From: Burkholderia sp. BCC0506
GTDB lineage: Bacteria; Pseudomonadota; Gammaproteobacteria; Burkholderiales; Burkholderiaceae
DNA: 64,000 bases
Reading direction: 5' to 3'
NCBI RefSeq assembly: GCF_902833145.1
Contig: NZ_CADFEN010000001.1
Span: forward strand, 435,994-499,993
Below, in pieces: positions 55,618 to 63,992 of the stretch (its first letter is position 1; each line of letters begins with the position of its first letter). Under the pieces are notes generated by a model, which did no database searches, was not told where the DNA came from, and worked only from the letters and a program-made list of their open reading frames with translations. Position numbers and translations under genes: made by a program.

Positions 55618-56964
55618 ATGCCATCCCTTACGCAGGCCGCCGCCGCACCGGCCGCGGCCGACTCGTCCGAGGACGCCCTTTACCGCAAGGTCATGCGGCG
55701 CATCCTGCCGTTGCTGCTGCTCTGCTACGTCGTGGCCTACCTCGACCGCGTCAACGTCGGCTTCGCGAAGCTGCAGATGCTCGACGACCTGAGCCTGAGC
55801 GACGGCGTCTATGCGCTCGGCGCCAGCATTTTCTTCTGGGGCTATTTCCTGTTCGAGATGCCCAGCAACCTGCTGCTGCATCGTTACGGCGCGCGCTTCT
55901 GGATCGCGCGGATCATGATCACGTGGGGCATCGTGTCGTCGTCGATGGCGTTCATCGTGCCGCTCGCGCAGTTCTTCCACGTGCAGACGACCACGATGTT
56001 CTACACGCTGCGCTTCCTGCTGGGGCTGTGCGAAGCCGGTTTTTTCCCGGGCGTCATCCTGTACATGAACTACTGGTTTCCGGCGCGGCGCCAGAGCGTG
56101 GCGATGTCGGGCTTCCTCGTGGCGATCCCGCTGAGCCTGACGCTGGGCAGCGTGGTGTCCGGCTGGCTGATGGAGCAGACGCACGGCCTGTCGGGCATGA
56201 GCGGCTGGCAATGGATGCTGCTGCTCGAAGGGCTGCCGTCGGTCGTGGTGGCGTTCATCGTGCTGGCGTGCCTCGGCGACGGTCCGCAATCGGCGAAGTG
56301 GCTGTCCGCCGACGAAAAGGCCGTGCTGTCGCGCAACCTCGAATCCGAGGCCGCGCACAAGTCGCACAGCATCGGCGCCGCGCTGCGCAGCCCGCGTGTC
56401 TGGTTGCTCACCTTCATCCTGCTGACCTTCAATACCGGCTTCTACGGGCTGGCGTTCTGGCTGCCGTCGATCATCCGCGCATCGGGTGTGCACAGTCCGC
56501 TGCATATCGGTGTGCTGACGGCCATTCCGTACCTGACGGCCATCTTCACGATGGTGTGGAACGCATCGCACTCGCGCAAGACCGGCGAGCGACGCCTGCA
56601 TGCGGCGATTCCCGCGCTGATCGGCGGCGTCTTCCTGATCCTGAGCGCGGCGTTCGCGCAGAACGTGACGCTGTCGATCGTATTCCTGACCATCGCCACG
56701 TGCGGCATTCTCGCATTGATGCCGATCTACTGGACCTTTCCGGGGCAGATCCTGTCCGGCACGGCGGCTGCCGCCGGCATCGCGCTGATCAACTCCGTGG
56801 GCAACCTGTCCGGGTTCACGGGCTCGATGATCACCGGCGTCGCCAAGCAAATGACCGGCAACATCAACAACGGGACCTATGCGCTGGGCGCTTGCCTGCT
56901 GGTCAGCTGCGTGCTGATCGCGTCGATTCCGCGCGACATCCTGCAGCCGCCGGCGGGGCGGTAG
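55618..56964 (+). CDS. MFS transporter, sugar-acid importer (ACS family)
   Basis: 448 residues with about twelve helices. CYVVAYLDRVNVGFAKLQMLDDLSLSDGVYALGASIFFWGYFLFEMPSNLLLHRYGARFW is the standard ACS start, and GLCEAGFFPGVILYMNYWFPARRQS the motif of helices 4-5. Members carry galactonate, tartrate and other sugar acids. Its operators match that of the dehydratase operon, so it most likely imports the pentonate. AGGAGACAG precedes the ATG. Confidence 0.88.
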   Translation: MPSLTQAAAAPAAADSSEDALYRKVMRRILPLLLLCYVVAYLDRVNVGFAKLQMLDDLSLSDGVYALGASIFFWGYFLFEMPSNLLLHRYGARFWIARIMITWGIVSSSMAFIVPLAQFFHVQTTTMFYTLRFLLGLCEAGFFPGVILYMNYWFPARRQSVAMSGFLVAIPLSLTLGSVVSGWLMEQTHGLSGMSGWQWMLLLEGLPSVVVAFIVLACLGDGPQSAKWLSADEKAVLSRNLESEAAHKSHSIGAALRSPRVWLLTFILLTFNTGFYGLAFWLPSIIRASGVHSPLHIGVLTAIPYLTAIFTMVWNASHSRKTGERRLHAAIPALIGGVFLILSAAFAQNVTLSIVFLTIATCGILALMPIYWTFPGQILSGTAAAAGIALINSVGNLSGFTGSMITGVAKQMTGNINNGTYALGACLLVSCVLIASIPRDILQPPAGR

Positions 56965-57113
56965 GGCGTTCGCCCGGCGCGACGTCGGGCAGGGGCGGCG
57001 ACCTCGCGCCGTCCCGGTGCCGGACACATCACGCCACGTGAATCGTCACGAGCGGTACTTTCGCAAAAAAACAGGACGCTCGGCGCGCGACTCGGCTTTC
57101 CCGTGAGCAGCCG

Positions 57114-58280
57114 TCATGCATCCTCCAGTGCGAAGCGGACCTTGTCCCCGAGCGTGCGCAACCGCTCGACAGGTTCGTTCGAGAACACGAACCGGACGTA
57201 CTGCTCGCCGTGGACGACGCCCCATCCGGTCATCGCCGTCGCACATACGCCGTGGCTCAGTAACCGCTCCGACATCTGCGATCCGGTCAGGCCGAAGTCG
57301 GACACGCGCAGCAGCATCGACCAGCCGCCCGCCGGCATGCCGAACGGAAGCCCCGACAGTTCGGCGGCGACCGTGTCCCGCCGCCTCTCGAGTTCGCTCA
57401 CGTAGCCAGGCAGGTCGGATGCGGAATGTTCGAGCGCCACCGCCGCTGCCTCCTGGGCAATGCCGACCGGCACCACGACATTGGCGAGCGACACGGCCAC
57501 CAGATCGGGAATCAGCCATGCCGGCGCGACGATCCAGCCGACCCGCCAGCCGATCATGCGGAGTTCCTTCGACGCGGCGCCGACCGTGACCGTGCGCTCG
57601 GCCATGCCGGGCAGGCCGGCGGGATGGATGACCGTGCGTCCATCGAACAGCAGCCGCTCCATCGCGCTGTCGAGGATCAGCAGCAGATCGTTCTGCACAC
57701 ACAGGCTCGCGATCAGGTGCCAGTCGGACGCATCGAAGCAACCGCCCGACGGCATCGACGGAGACATCAGCAGCATGACGCGCGTTTGCGGACCGATCGC
57801 AGCTCGCAGCGCGGCCTGGTCGAGCTTCCATTCGCCGCCCGGCGTGAAGATGAACGGGACTTGCCGCGGCACGCCTCCCGCCAGGCGGACGCGGTTCAGC
57901 AGCCCCGCATACGTCGGATCGGTGACGATGACTTCGTCGCCGGTCTCGACGGTCGCGAGCAGCGTGTTCAGAATGCCGGAGAGCCCGCCCGCCGACACCA
58001 CCACCTGGTCGGCCGTGAAGTGCTGCCCCGACAGTGCCGACACGTGGGCGGCAGCGCTCGCGCGTAGCCGATCCTGACCGACGAATGGCAAATAGGAGTT
58101 GGCCGAGTCTCGCTGGATGGCCGCTCGGGTGAAGGCGAGCGCCTCTGCAGTGGGCGGGATGTCGGTGTCGAGATTTTCGAGTCGCAACAGGTCGACGTCG
58201 GCGTGATCGGCGATCGAACCCATGCGATCGACGCCGATGCCGGCAATGTGCTGCAGACGGACAGGGCGGTGGCGGCGCAT
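57114..58280 (-). CDS. Class I/II PLP-dependent aminotransferase
   Basis: 388 residues of fold type I. NSYLPFVGQDRLRASAA near residues 62-78, SAGGLSGILNTLLATVETGDEVIVTDPTYAGL, and the Schiff-base Lys in VGAASKELRMIGWRVGW. The substrate is not recognisable; the family includes aspartate, aromatic and methionine aminotransferases. It is divergent from a GntR-family gene, which is probably its regulator. Confidence 0.85.
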   Translation of the reverse strand: MRRHRPVRLQHIAGIGVDRMGSIADHADVDLLRLENLDTDIPPTAEALAFTRAAIQRDSANSYLPFVGQDRLRASAAAHVSALSGQHFTADQVVVSAGGLSGILNTLLATVETGDEVIVTDPTYAGLLNRVRLAGGVPRQVPFIFTPGGEWKLDQAALRAAIGPQTRVMLLMSPSMPSGGCFDASDWHLIASLCVQNDLLLILDSAMERLLFDGRTVIHPAGLPGMAERTVTVGAASKELRMIGWRVGWIVAPAWLIPDLVAVSLANVVVPVGIAQEAAAVALEHSASDLPGYVSELERRRDTVAAELSGLPFGMPAGGWSMLLRVSDFGLTGSQMSERLLSHGVCATAMTGWGVVHGEQYVRFVFSNEPVERLRTLGDKVRFALEDA

Positions 58281-58333
58281 CGGGGCTCCGTTTCTGTTAC
58301 AATTTAATAGATAATATATGCATGGTGGTCGGA
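58281..58333. promoter_or_regulatory. AT-rich divergent promoter region
   Basis: The 53 bases between the divergent aminotransferase and GntR starts include an AT-only stretch (AATTTAATAGATAATATAT, about 58301-58319) in an otherwise GC-rich area. It must hold at least one promoter and probably the GntR operator; no single palindrome is convincing. Confidence 0.4.
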
Positions 58334-58984
58334 ATGAATTTCGAAGTCAAGGCGGATCGCTCGCTGGCCGATCGGATCGCCGTCGCATTGGCGGACCGCA
58401 TCATCTCGGGCGCCATCGCGCCGGGAGAGTGGCTGCGTCAGGATCACATCGCCGCGGAATTCGGCGCGAGTCATGTGCCGGTGCGCGAGGCGTTCAGACG
58501 GCTGGAAGCGCAGGGGTTGGCCGTGGTGGAGCCGCGCCGAGGCGTGCGTGCAGCGCCGCTCGAGCCGGCGGACGTACTTGAAATGGCAAAGATGCGCGCG
58601 GCTTTCGAGGCGCTCGCGCTGCGCGAGGCGATTCCCGCTCTCGACGCACCTGCGCTGGAGGAACTCGATGCGATCCTCGGCCAGGAGTCGGCGGCGCACG
58701 GCATAGCCGTGCTCGGCACGCTGAACCTGAGGTTTCATCGCGCATTGACAGCGCGATGCGGGATGCCGCGGCTCATCGACGCGATCGGCGACATGCATCG
58801 GGCCAGCTCACGGCATCTGTATGCGACGTGGCAGCAGCTCGACTGGCAGCACCGCTCGAACGACGAGCATCGAAACATCGTGCGGGCGATACGGGACGAC
58901 GATGTGGACGCAGCGTGTGCGGCGCTGTCCGCGCATATTCTGGCTGCGGGTGATGCACTGGCTCAGGCGTTGCGTAGCCGGTAG
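58334..58984 (+). CDS. GntR-family regulator, FCD subgroup
   Basis: 216 residues. Winged helix (ADRIISGAIAPGEWLRQDHIAAEFGASHVPVREAFRRLEAQGLAVVEPRRGVRA) and an FCD sensor (LNLRFHRALTARCGMPRLIDAI, SNDEHRNIVRAIRDDDVDAACAAL) with histidines suited to metal-assisted acid binding. Probably controls the divergent aminotransferase. Starts at 58322 and 58334 are both possible, neither with a strong Shine-Dalgarno. Confidence 0.85.
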   Translation: MNFEVKADRSLADRIAVALADRIISGAIAPGEWLRQDHIAAEFGASHVPVREAFRRLEAQGLAVVEPRRGVRAAPLEPADVLEMAKMRAAFEALALREAIPALDAPALEELDAILGQESAAHGIAVLGTLNLRFHRALTARCGMPRLIDAIGDMHRASSRHLYATWQQLDWQHRSNDEHRNIVRAIRDDDVDAACAALSAHILAAGDALAQALRSR

Positions 58985-59089
58985 GGACGCGGGTCGGGCC
59001 GGGGGCATCAAGCGGTCCACAAAGGCCGGTTTTGGGAATGGCTGGCGTTTTCTCCGGGGCGGCTATAGGCACACGCGTCGGGCGGCATC

Positions 59090-59137
59090 CGGCCATGAAC
59101 GGTCAGTCGACTTGAGCATCCGAATTGTTCACAATCG
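59090..59137. repeat. Degenerate intergenic repeat, copy 1
   Basis: CGGCCATGAACGGTCAGTCGAC (59090-59111), ten bases, then CGAATTGTTCACAATCG. It shares the words GGTC(A/G)nTCGAC and GAATTGTT(C/G)nCAATCG with copies near 59912, 60381 and, in part, 62996. Confidence 0.45.
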
Positions 59138-59171
59138 CTCGTGTTGACCAAGGTCGACGCACCAATGGCCG

Positions 59172-59747
59172 TCAGGAGGAGCTACACCATTCGTGGAACC
59201 GTTCGAATACCCGAAAACCAACGTAATCGAGTTTTCGCTTGTACAGCCAACGGTAGTAGCAATCCCAATAACTGATCATTCGATCATGCGTGCGTTTCAT
59301 GAAAACTGGGTTTTCCCTGAAAAAGGCCCCGTAAACGCATTGATCCATGGATGGCAAGTTCGCTTCAATCTCGGCGAGGATTTCAATTACATACTCGCCG
59401 CAAAGGTGCACGATGAAAGGCACAATCCAAGGCTCGGGTGAAGTGGCCAGCCGCCCGATTTGGCGCTGGCGCACATGTCCGTCAAGGTGCCTCGTCAGCA
59501 CGCAAGCATAGATGGCCGCTTGAGCCGAGTTCAGCTGAGGGAATAGCGTGTCATCGCATTCGTGGTGAATTCGATACGGGATGTTGAGTGATTCGCCTCG
59601 AACAACGACAGCCGCCCCGGGATGAGTTGCGGTGCTGGGTCGAATCAAATCCGTGACGACGGTCACTTCGGAGCGAAGCACTTCGGGAAAGGCAGTCAGC
59701 AAAGAACCGCTTTGAACTCCGTTATTCGCTGCCCGGGTGCTTGCCAT
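59172..59747 (-). CDS. Protein of unknown function, 191 residues
   Basis: Not recognised. The protein is well formed: SAQAAIYACVLTRHLDGHVRQRQIGRL in the middle, PWIVPFIVHLCGEYVIEILAEIEANL after it and a Trp/Tyr/Arg-rich C-terminus (SYWDCYYRWLYKRKLDYVGF). It has no signal peptide or clear membrane helix and is probably cytosolic. Base composition is lower in GC than the catabolic genes, and the opposite-strand frame (59193-59441) looks like a shadow. It stands alone between repeat copies. Confidence 0.65.
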   Translation of the reverse strand: MASTRAANNGVQSGSLLTAFPEVLRSEVTVVTDLIRPSTATHPGAAVVVRGESLNIPYRIHHECDDTLFPQLNSAQAAIYACVLTRHLDGHVRQRQIGRLATSPEPWIVPFIVHLCGEYVIEILAEIEANLPSMDQCVYGAFFRENPVFMKRTHDRMISYWDCYYRWLYKRKLDYVGFRVFERFHEWCSSS

Positions 59748-60054
59748 AGGGTTTCGCCGTCAACGTAAATCATGCAATTGTGTCATACGTAGACCGACGG
59801 TCGGTGGTGCCTGCGAATGTCCGCATTGGGTTTCTGGGAGTGTCCCTTCCGGGTCGATCTGCGTCGGTCGCACGTCGCAGGGCGGTTGCCGGCCGAGTTC
59901 GGCTGCCAGGAACGGTCGTTCGACACGATGATTCAAATCGTCCACAATTGCCCTAGCGAGCATCTCAAAGACGCATACCCACAAAGTGGTTCGCTGTCGC
60001 TCGATAGCCGTCTATCGACGATACATTGGATGTGGCAGATCGGCCGAGGGATAC
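59748..60054. other. Intergenic stretch with repeat copy 2
   Basis: No gene is supported over about 307 bases. It holds repeat copy 2 (59851-59956) and otherwise featureless sequence. Confidence 0.5.
59851..59956. repeat. Degenerate intergenic repeat, copy 2
   Basis: The first 70 or so bases (from GGGTCGATCTGCG at 59851 to about 59923) match 61514-61585 with few changes, sharing GTCGCAGGGCGGTTGCCGG and CGAGTTCGGC. The end (AACGGTCGTTCGAC, then ATCGTCCACAATTG) matches copies 1 and 3. So this copy joins the two halves of the family. Confidence 0.6.
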
Positions 60055-60267
60055 ATGGCTATTCAGAGTGCAATTGTCCGGGTGGCAGCATTGGCTGCTG
60101 TGCTTTACGCCATGAATCGCCTTAAAGAGCGGCGCAATGCTGGCGATATCATGCCCGCATCGACGAATGTCACGACCCGGCGCATTGCAGGGATTGTGAC
60201 AGGGCTAGTCATCTTTGCCTTGATTGCATGCTCTGAGCGACACCTGATAGCGGCGACTTTCGGTTAA
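60055..60267 (+). CDS. Small membrane protein, 70 residues
   Basis: Tentative. From ATG 60055 (GAGGG just upstream) the frame gives MAIQSAIVRVAALAAVLYAMN, a charged middle (RLKERRNAGD), then IAGIVTGLVIFALIAC: two hydrophobic segments. No family is recognised. It may be a real small inner-membrane protein or a chance frame. Confidence 0.4.
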   Translation: MAIQSAIVRVAALAAVLYAMNRLKERRNAGDIMPASTNVTTRRIAGIVTGLVIFALIACSERHLIAATFG

Positions 60268-60380
60268 CTGCGAAGCTCGGGCTTTGACCGAGTGGAATGA
60301 TCCGTGACACTTTGTACATTCTTTCGAACTGTTCGAAGGTCGGCTCAAGGGTAGCATTTGCTGACTGTGTCGGGTGGTAA

Positions 60381-60429
60381 TCGGCCAGAAGCGGTCGCTC
60401 GACGTCAGGGGCTGAATTGTTGGCAATCG
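60381..60429. repeat. Degenerate intergenic repeat, copy 3
   Basis: TCGGCCAGAAGCGGTCGCTCGAC, nine bases, then TGAATTGTTGGCAATCG, matching copy 1 and the end of copy 2. It lies in the 203-base gap before the gene at 60471. Confidence 0.5.
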
Positions 60430-60470
60430 ATGCGTAATCTAAACAATAAACTCACGACCAAATCTTCAAT

Positions 60471-61355
60471 ATGATCAAGCTCACCAAACGGGCGATCCTC
60501 GACGGGCCACTGTCTCATCACGAACGGCAATTAATTGCTTCAAAGATTGTGCAACTGGGCGATGCAAAAATGACCATCACCTCACACGGATACCGGCTTG
60601 GAGAAGACGAGACGATCCTAGCTGCTGCTACACGAGGTGCCAAAGGCTATACGAAGAAGAGTCGTAACAGTCCGGCTATCGCCATGATGGACGTAATTCT
60701 TGCCGCTAATCGTGACTACAATAAAGCCGTCAAGCCTTATGTTGACGATATGCGAAAGCGTTATGGGCGATTGACGATGAAGCAACTGGGAGGAATGGCT
60801 GCCGCCGCAGCTAGTGCAAGTGAATTCAAAGTCGTGTGGGGGCACAATGATGCACGGAAGTTCGAAATCCTCAAGGCGTTATTGAAGACTTTCACTCCTC
60901 GATTGGGGCAACTCGATACTCCCGATAACGACTTTACGGTCATCTCTGCGTGGGCGAAGACCGCGCATTTGTCAACCAAGGCTACGGATCCCGTAGGGCG
61001 GATCAAAGATATCGGCATCGCAACGTTTCAGCATCTGCGAATGACATTTGGGGCAGATACGATCAAGCCCGATCTTCGTGTTAAAAATGTGCTTGAGCGG
61101 GAATTTCATCTGCATCTGTCAGATCGGGATGCTATCCTGGCTGTCGAGCAAATGGCAAAAGTCGTCGGGCACACTCCACTTTTGATCGACCAAATATTTG
61201 TGAAATATGGTTCGGGGTACTACTATCGGATGGACTCGGATGCTGTCCGAAAGGCGGTCACGCATATCGTCCGCAACCTGAAAACTATGGATTTTCCGAT
61301 TGAGAAGATCGCCGAAGCTACCGGATGGTCAACCCGCGACGTAGAAGGCGCGTAG
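60471..61355 (+). CDS. Unrecognised protein with a possible HhH-type DNA glycosylase-like core
   Basis: 294 residues, no close family recognised. Residues about 150-250 read like a helix-hairpin-helix glycosylase: FTVISAWAKTAHLS, GRIKDIGIATFQHLRMTFGADTIKPDLRVKNVLE with Asp201 in the place of the catalytic Asp of IKPDxxV motifs, then AKVVGHTPLLIDQIFVKYGSG. The first 140 residues are unlike known glycosylases, and the end (IEKIAEATGWSTRDVEG) could be a small helix-turn-helix. Base composition is clearly less GC-rich than the catabolic genes, which suggests transfer. The fold call is inference. Confidence 0.6.
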   Translation: MIKLTKRAILDGPLSHHERQLIASKIVQLGDAKMTITSHGYRLGEDETILAAATRGAKGYTKKSRNSPAIAMMDVILAANRDYNKAVKPYVDDMRKRYGRLTMKQLGGMAAAAASASEFKVVWGHNDARKFEILKALLKTFTPRLGQLDTPDNDFTVISAWAKTAHLSTKATDPVGRIKDIGIATFQHLRMTFGADTIKPDLRVKNVLEREFHLHLSDRDAILAVEQMAKVVGHTPLLIDQIFVKYGSGYYYRMDSDAVRKAVTHIVRNLKTMDFPIEKIAEATGWSTRDVEGA

Positions 61356-61513
61356 CACGATCGGACCGGTCGCATCGAGCTTGCCGACCTACGCGGGCGA
61401 ACACATGCACGAGGGCTAGATCAGACTACGCTCGAATTCACTTCGAGTTGTCCGTCCCCAACAAATATCGCGAAAGCGAAGGACCGCTATTGGGGAATGC
61501 AAACGTCGCGTTC

Positions 61514-61585
61514 GGATCGATCTGCGCCGGTCGCGAGTCGCAGGGCGGTTGCCGGCCGAGTTCGGCCAGCAACGGCCGGCCGGAC
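61514..61585. repeat. Degenerate intergenic repeat, copy 4
   Basis: GGATCGATCTGCGCCGGTC to about 61585, nearly the same as 59851-59923 but lacking the following GGTCGnTCGAC ... CAATCG half. It lies in the 265-base gap between convergent genes, in which nothing else is seen. Confidence 0.6.
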
Positions 61586-61620
61586 CATCTAAGTCTCCGC
61601 CCTCCAATAGTTGGGCACGA

Positions 61621-62526
61621 TCATTGCGTCTCGCGGTCGACCGGGCCATTGTCAAACGTGTACTGACCAGACGACGGAAACACAAATACGCTATAGGAAG
61701 CTAGAGGCTCTGCGAAAGCGCCCATGTTCTTCGCGCTAACTCGAAGCGATAGGCGGCCAGATTGATTTACTTCAACATCACCGGGCAGGCCAACACCAAG
61801 AACTGGAGATTTAACCCACGCAATTTTTCGTTTTGGGAGTGCCCCGCCTTTCAGGTCAAGTTCCAGTTCAGAACGTATCTCAGAATACCCAGCCCTAATA
61901 GAAGTCCGATACTGATCTAGCTTCTCATTTGAAAGAGGGCTCTTGAGTGCGTCAAGAGGAAGAGTGTCATTCACAATGTAGCTATAGATTCCAACCCACG
62001 CTTTTGAATGCTCTTTCGGCGGAGGCTGGCTTGATTCAACGCGAGCTGATACTACGGTGCTAATCCCGTTATTCTCGTCCGATACATATAGCAAGACAAA
62101 TGGTTTAACCGTCACCGAGTCAGAAATAACGGATGCATCGTCGGCCGTCAACTTGACCATCGGCCACGCCGCACGGGCCTCCGTCAACGCATCAATCGTG
62201 TACAGACTAGAGAGGGTGGCGGACTTCCCCATTAAATCTGTAATGCGATCGGTATTGGCAGCGTTCGCCAAAACCCCGAGCGGACCCAATAGCAATCCAG
62301 CCGCCATACTACCCCCGGTGGTCTGTTGAAAAAACATCGACCGACCAGGAACTTCGTATGCGCGTGGTGCAACATTGGCCCTTGATGGACGCTCAGCGCT
62401 TAGTTTGATAGTTGAGCCCGACAATTGTGCTGGAATTTGTGCAGGCTTGACAGCTTGCAGGTTTCCGCAAGCACCCACGATGCACGATCCAAAGATCACA
62501 GCAATAGATTTAAGTATTTTTTTCAT
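61621..62526 (-). CDS. Putative lipoprotein of unknown function
   Basis: 301 residues. Signal sequence MKKILKSIAVIFGSCIVGAC with a lipobox ending at Cys20, so it should be a lipoprotein at the cell envelope. After it comes a glycine/alanine stretch (GGSMAAGLLLGPLGVLANAAN) that may insert in or touch a membrane, then a beta-rich domain (VKPFVLLYVSDENNGISTVVSARVE). No family is recognised. Lower GC and atypical codon use match the surrounding island. Confidence 0.65.
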   Translation of the reverse strand: MKKILKSIAVIFGSCIVGACGNLQAVKPAQIPAQLSGSTIKLSAERPSRANVAPRAYEVPGRSMFFQQTTGGSMAAGLLLGPLGVLANAANTDRITDLMGKSATLSSLYTIDALTEARAAWPMVKLTADDASVISDSVTVKPFVLLYVSDENNGISTVVSARVESSQPPPKEHSKAWVGIYSYIVNDTLPLDALKSPLSNEKLDQYRTSIRAGYSEIRSELELDLKGGALPKRKIAWVKSPVLGVGLPGDVEVNQSGRLSLRVSAKNMGAFAEPLASYSVFVFPSSGQYTFDNGPVDRETQ

Positions 62527-63191
62527 GTTTGTTGGAAAGTAATTTCGTGCAATGCCGCCGGGTGAATAGATGGCAGCAATAATTGCTGCTCCTGCATATG
62601 CCCGTCAAGCCATTTCTGCGCTCACTTCCAACAAAAATCTACGCACTTCAATTTCATTTCCGTTGTAGTCGGAATGAATCGAGGCCGGCGCTGATGGCGA
62701 CCAGCGTCTCGTCGCAATTCGCATGCTACGATCCGCCGTCGTCATAGAGTATATCGGTTGGATTCGCGGCTAATGTGTCCAACTGTGTCAACAATGGAAT
62801 GCTAGGAACTGTTGAGATGGGCGTTCTGTGCTGTTAACGTGCGTTGCCTAGTGCAGGCTTCGAACGCGCGTGCGTGCTGATGCCCGTGACTGCAATGCAG
62901 CGCGCAAATGTCTCCTCTCGGTGAGACAGCAGAATAGCGCCCATGCTGACTGAGTGACTCATATGGCTCGGGTGCGGCCGTGCACGTCGGGCAGCGGTCG
63001 GCCAGAAGCGGCCTTTCGTGCTTCGCCACCCAGCGTCTGCTTGTCATCCCGAATCAGCCACTCGGACGCACAATTGGGAGCGCGTGGAGCAAGATCGTTG
63101 TCACAGAAGGGTTCTTCCGGTGGGCGAATTTTGTCCGGCCTAGAATCTCTTTGATCCATGTACGGGCAGGACAAAGCCAACGAAGCGCCAA
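62527..63191. other. 665-base gap without a supported gene
   Basis: No coding frame here is convincing on either strand. It holds repeat copy 5 and presumably the promoters of the divergent lipoprotein and phosphoesterase genes. Confidence 0.5.
62996..63018. repeat. Degenerate intergenic repeat, partial copy 5
   Basis: GGTCGGCCAGAAGCGGCCTTTCG resembles the start of copy 3 (TCGGCCAGAAGCGGTC). The second half of the repeat is missing. Confidence 0.35.
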
Positions 63192-63992
63192 GTGACGGTC
63201 ATTGCACAACTTTCGGATATTCATGTCCGGCCTCACGGCGCCCTGTATCAAGACGCAGTGGATTCAAATGTAATGTTTTCGGCAGCCGTCGATTCGCTGA
63301 ACCGCATTCGACCCGAACCAGACCTGGTTGTCATTTCCGGCGACCTGACGGACGAGGGCACCGAAGACGAGTATCGAAAGCTTCGCGAGTTGCTTGTCGC
63401 GTTGAGGCGACCGTTCGTGGTTCTGCCGGGTAATCACGACGACCGTGGCAATCTGCGAGCCGCGTTCCCGGATCACACGTGGCTTCCGAACGAGGGGGCA
63501 CTCTCGTTCGCGCTAGACGTGGGCGAACTACGCCTCGTGGCGTTGGACACCTCCGTTCCTGGACTACATCACGGTGAACTGGACGCCGAAACCTTGGCAT
63601 GGCTCGACACTGAACTTGCCGAGCATCGCAGTCGGACCGTGGTTATCGTCATGCATCATCCACCGTTCATGACCGGCGTTCCTTATCTGGACATCTACGG
63701 GTTGCGAAATGCGAATGCATTTGCCATGGTTCTTGCGCGGCATAGCAACGTCGATCGCATTCTCGCTGGGCACGTCCACCGGTCGATGCAGACGCGTCTT
63801 GGGAGCGTTCCGGTATTCACCTGCCCGAGCACGACCACTCAGATTGCGCTGCAAGTGGAAGCGGACGCGCAGCCCGCTTCTTTTCTCGAACCACCTGCAT
63901 ACATGCTGCATCGCTGGACAGATCGAGGTCAGTCAGCGGTCTCCCACTTGTGTTACGTGGGGCATTTCGAAGGCCCGTTCCCCTTCGCGTAA
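63192..63992 (+). CDS. Metallophosphoesterase, CpdA-like phosphodiesterase
   Basis: 266 residues of the calcineurin-like family with all dimetal motifs: AQLSDIHV (Asp, His), ISGDLTDEG, LPGNHDD, VIVMHHPPF and GHVHRS. This order is that of CpdA-type cyclic nucleotide or related phosphodiesterases. Cyclic AMP hydrolysis is possible but not proven, and other small phosphodiesters would fit. The start is a GTG without a clear Shine-Dalgarno; no better in-frame ATG lies upstream. It returns to the high GC of the rest of the window. Confidence 0.85.
   Translation: MTVIAQLSDIHVRPHGALYQDAVDSNVMFSAAVDSLNRIRPEPDLVVISGDLTDEGTEDEYRKLRELLVALRRPFVVLPGNHDDRGNLRAAFPDHTWLPNEGALSFALDVGELRLVALDTSVPGLHHGELDAETLAWLDTELAEHRSRTVVIVMHHPPFMTGVPYLDIYGLRNANAFAMVLARHSNVDRILAGHVHRSMQTRLGSVPVFTCPSTTTQIALQVEADAQPASFLEPPAYMLHRWTDRGQSAVSHLCYVGHFEGPFPFA

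Noticed and set aside
61325-61666. 113-residue plus-strand frame after the HhH-like gene
   Set aside because: It overlaps the end of the HhH-like gene out of frame and runs through repeat copy 4; not coding.
62802-63047. 81-residue minus-strand frame with Cys pairs
   Set aside because: The Cys spacing hinted at a zinc ribbon, but there is no Shine-Dalgarno and the frame covers repeat copy 5.
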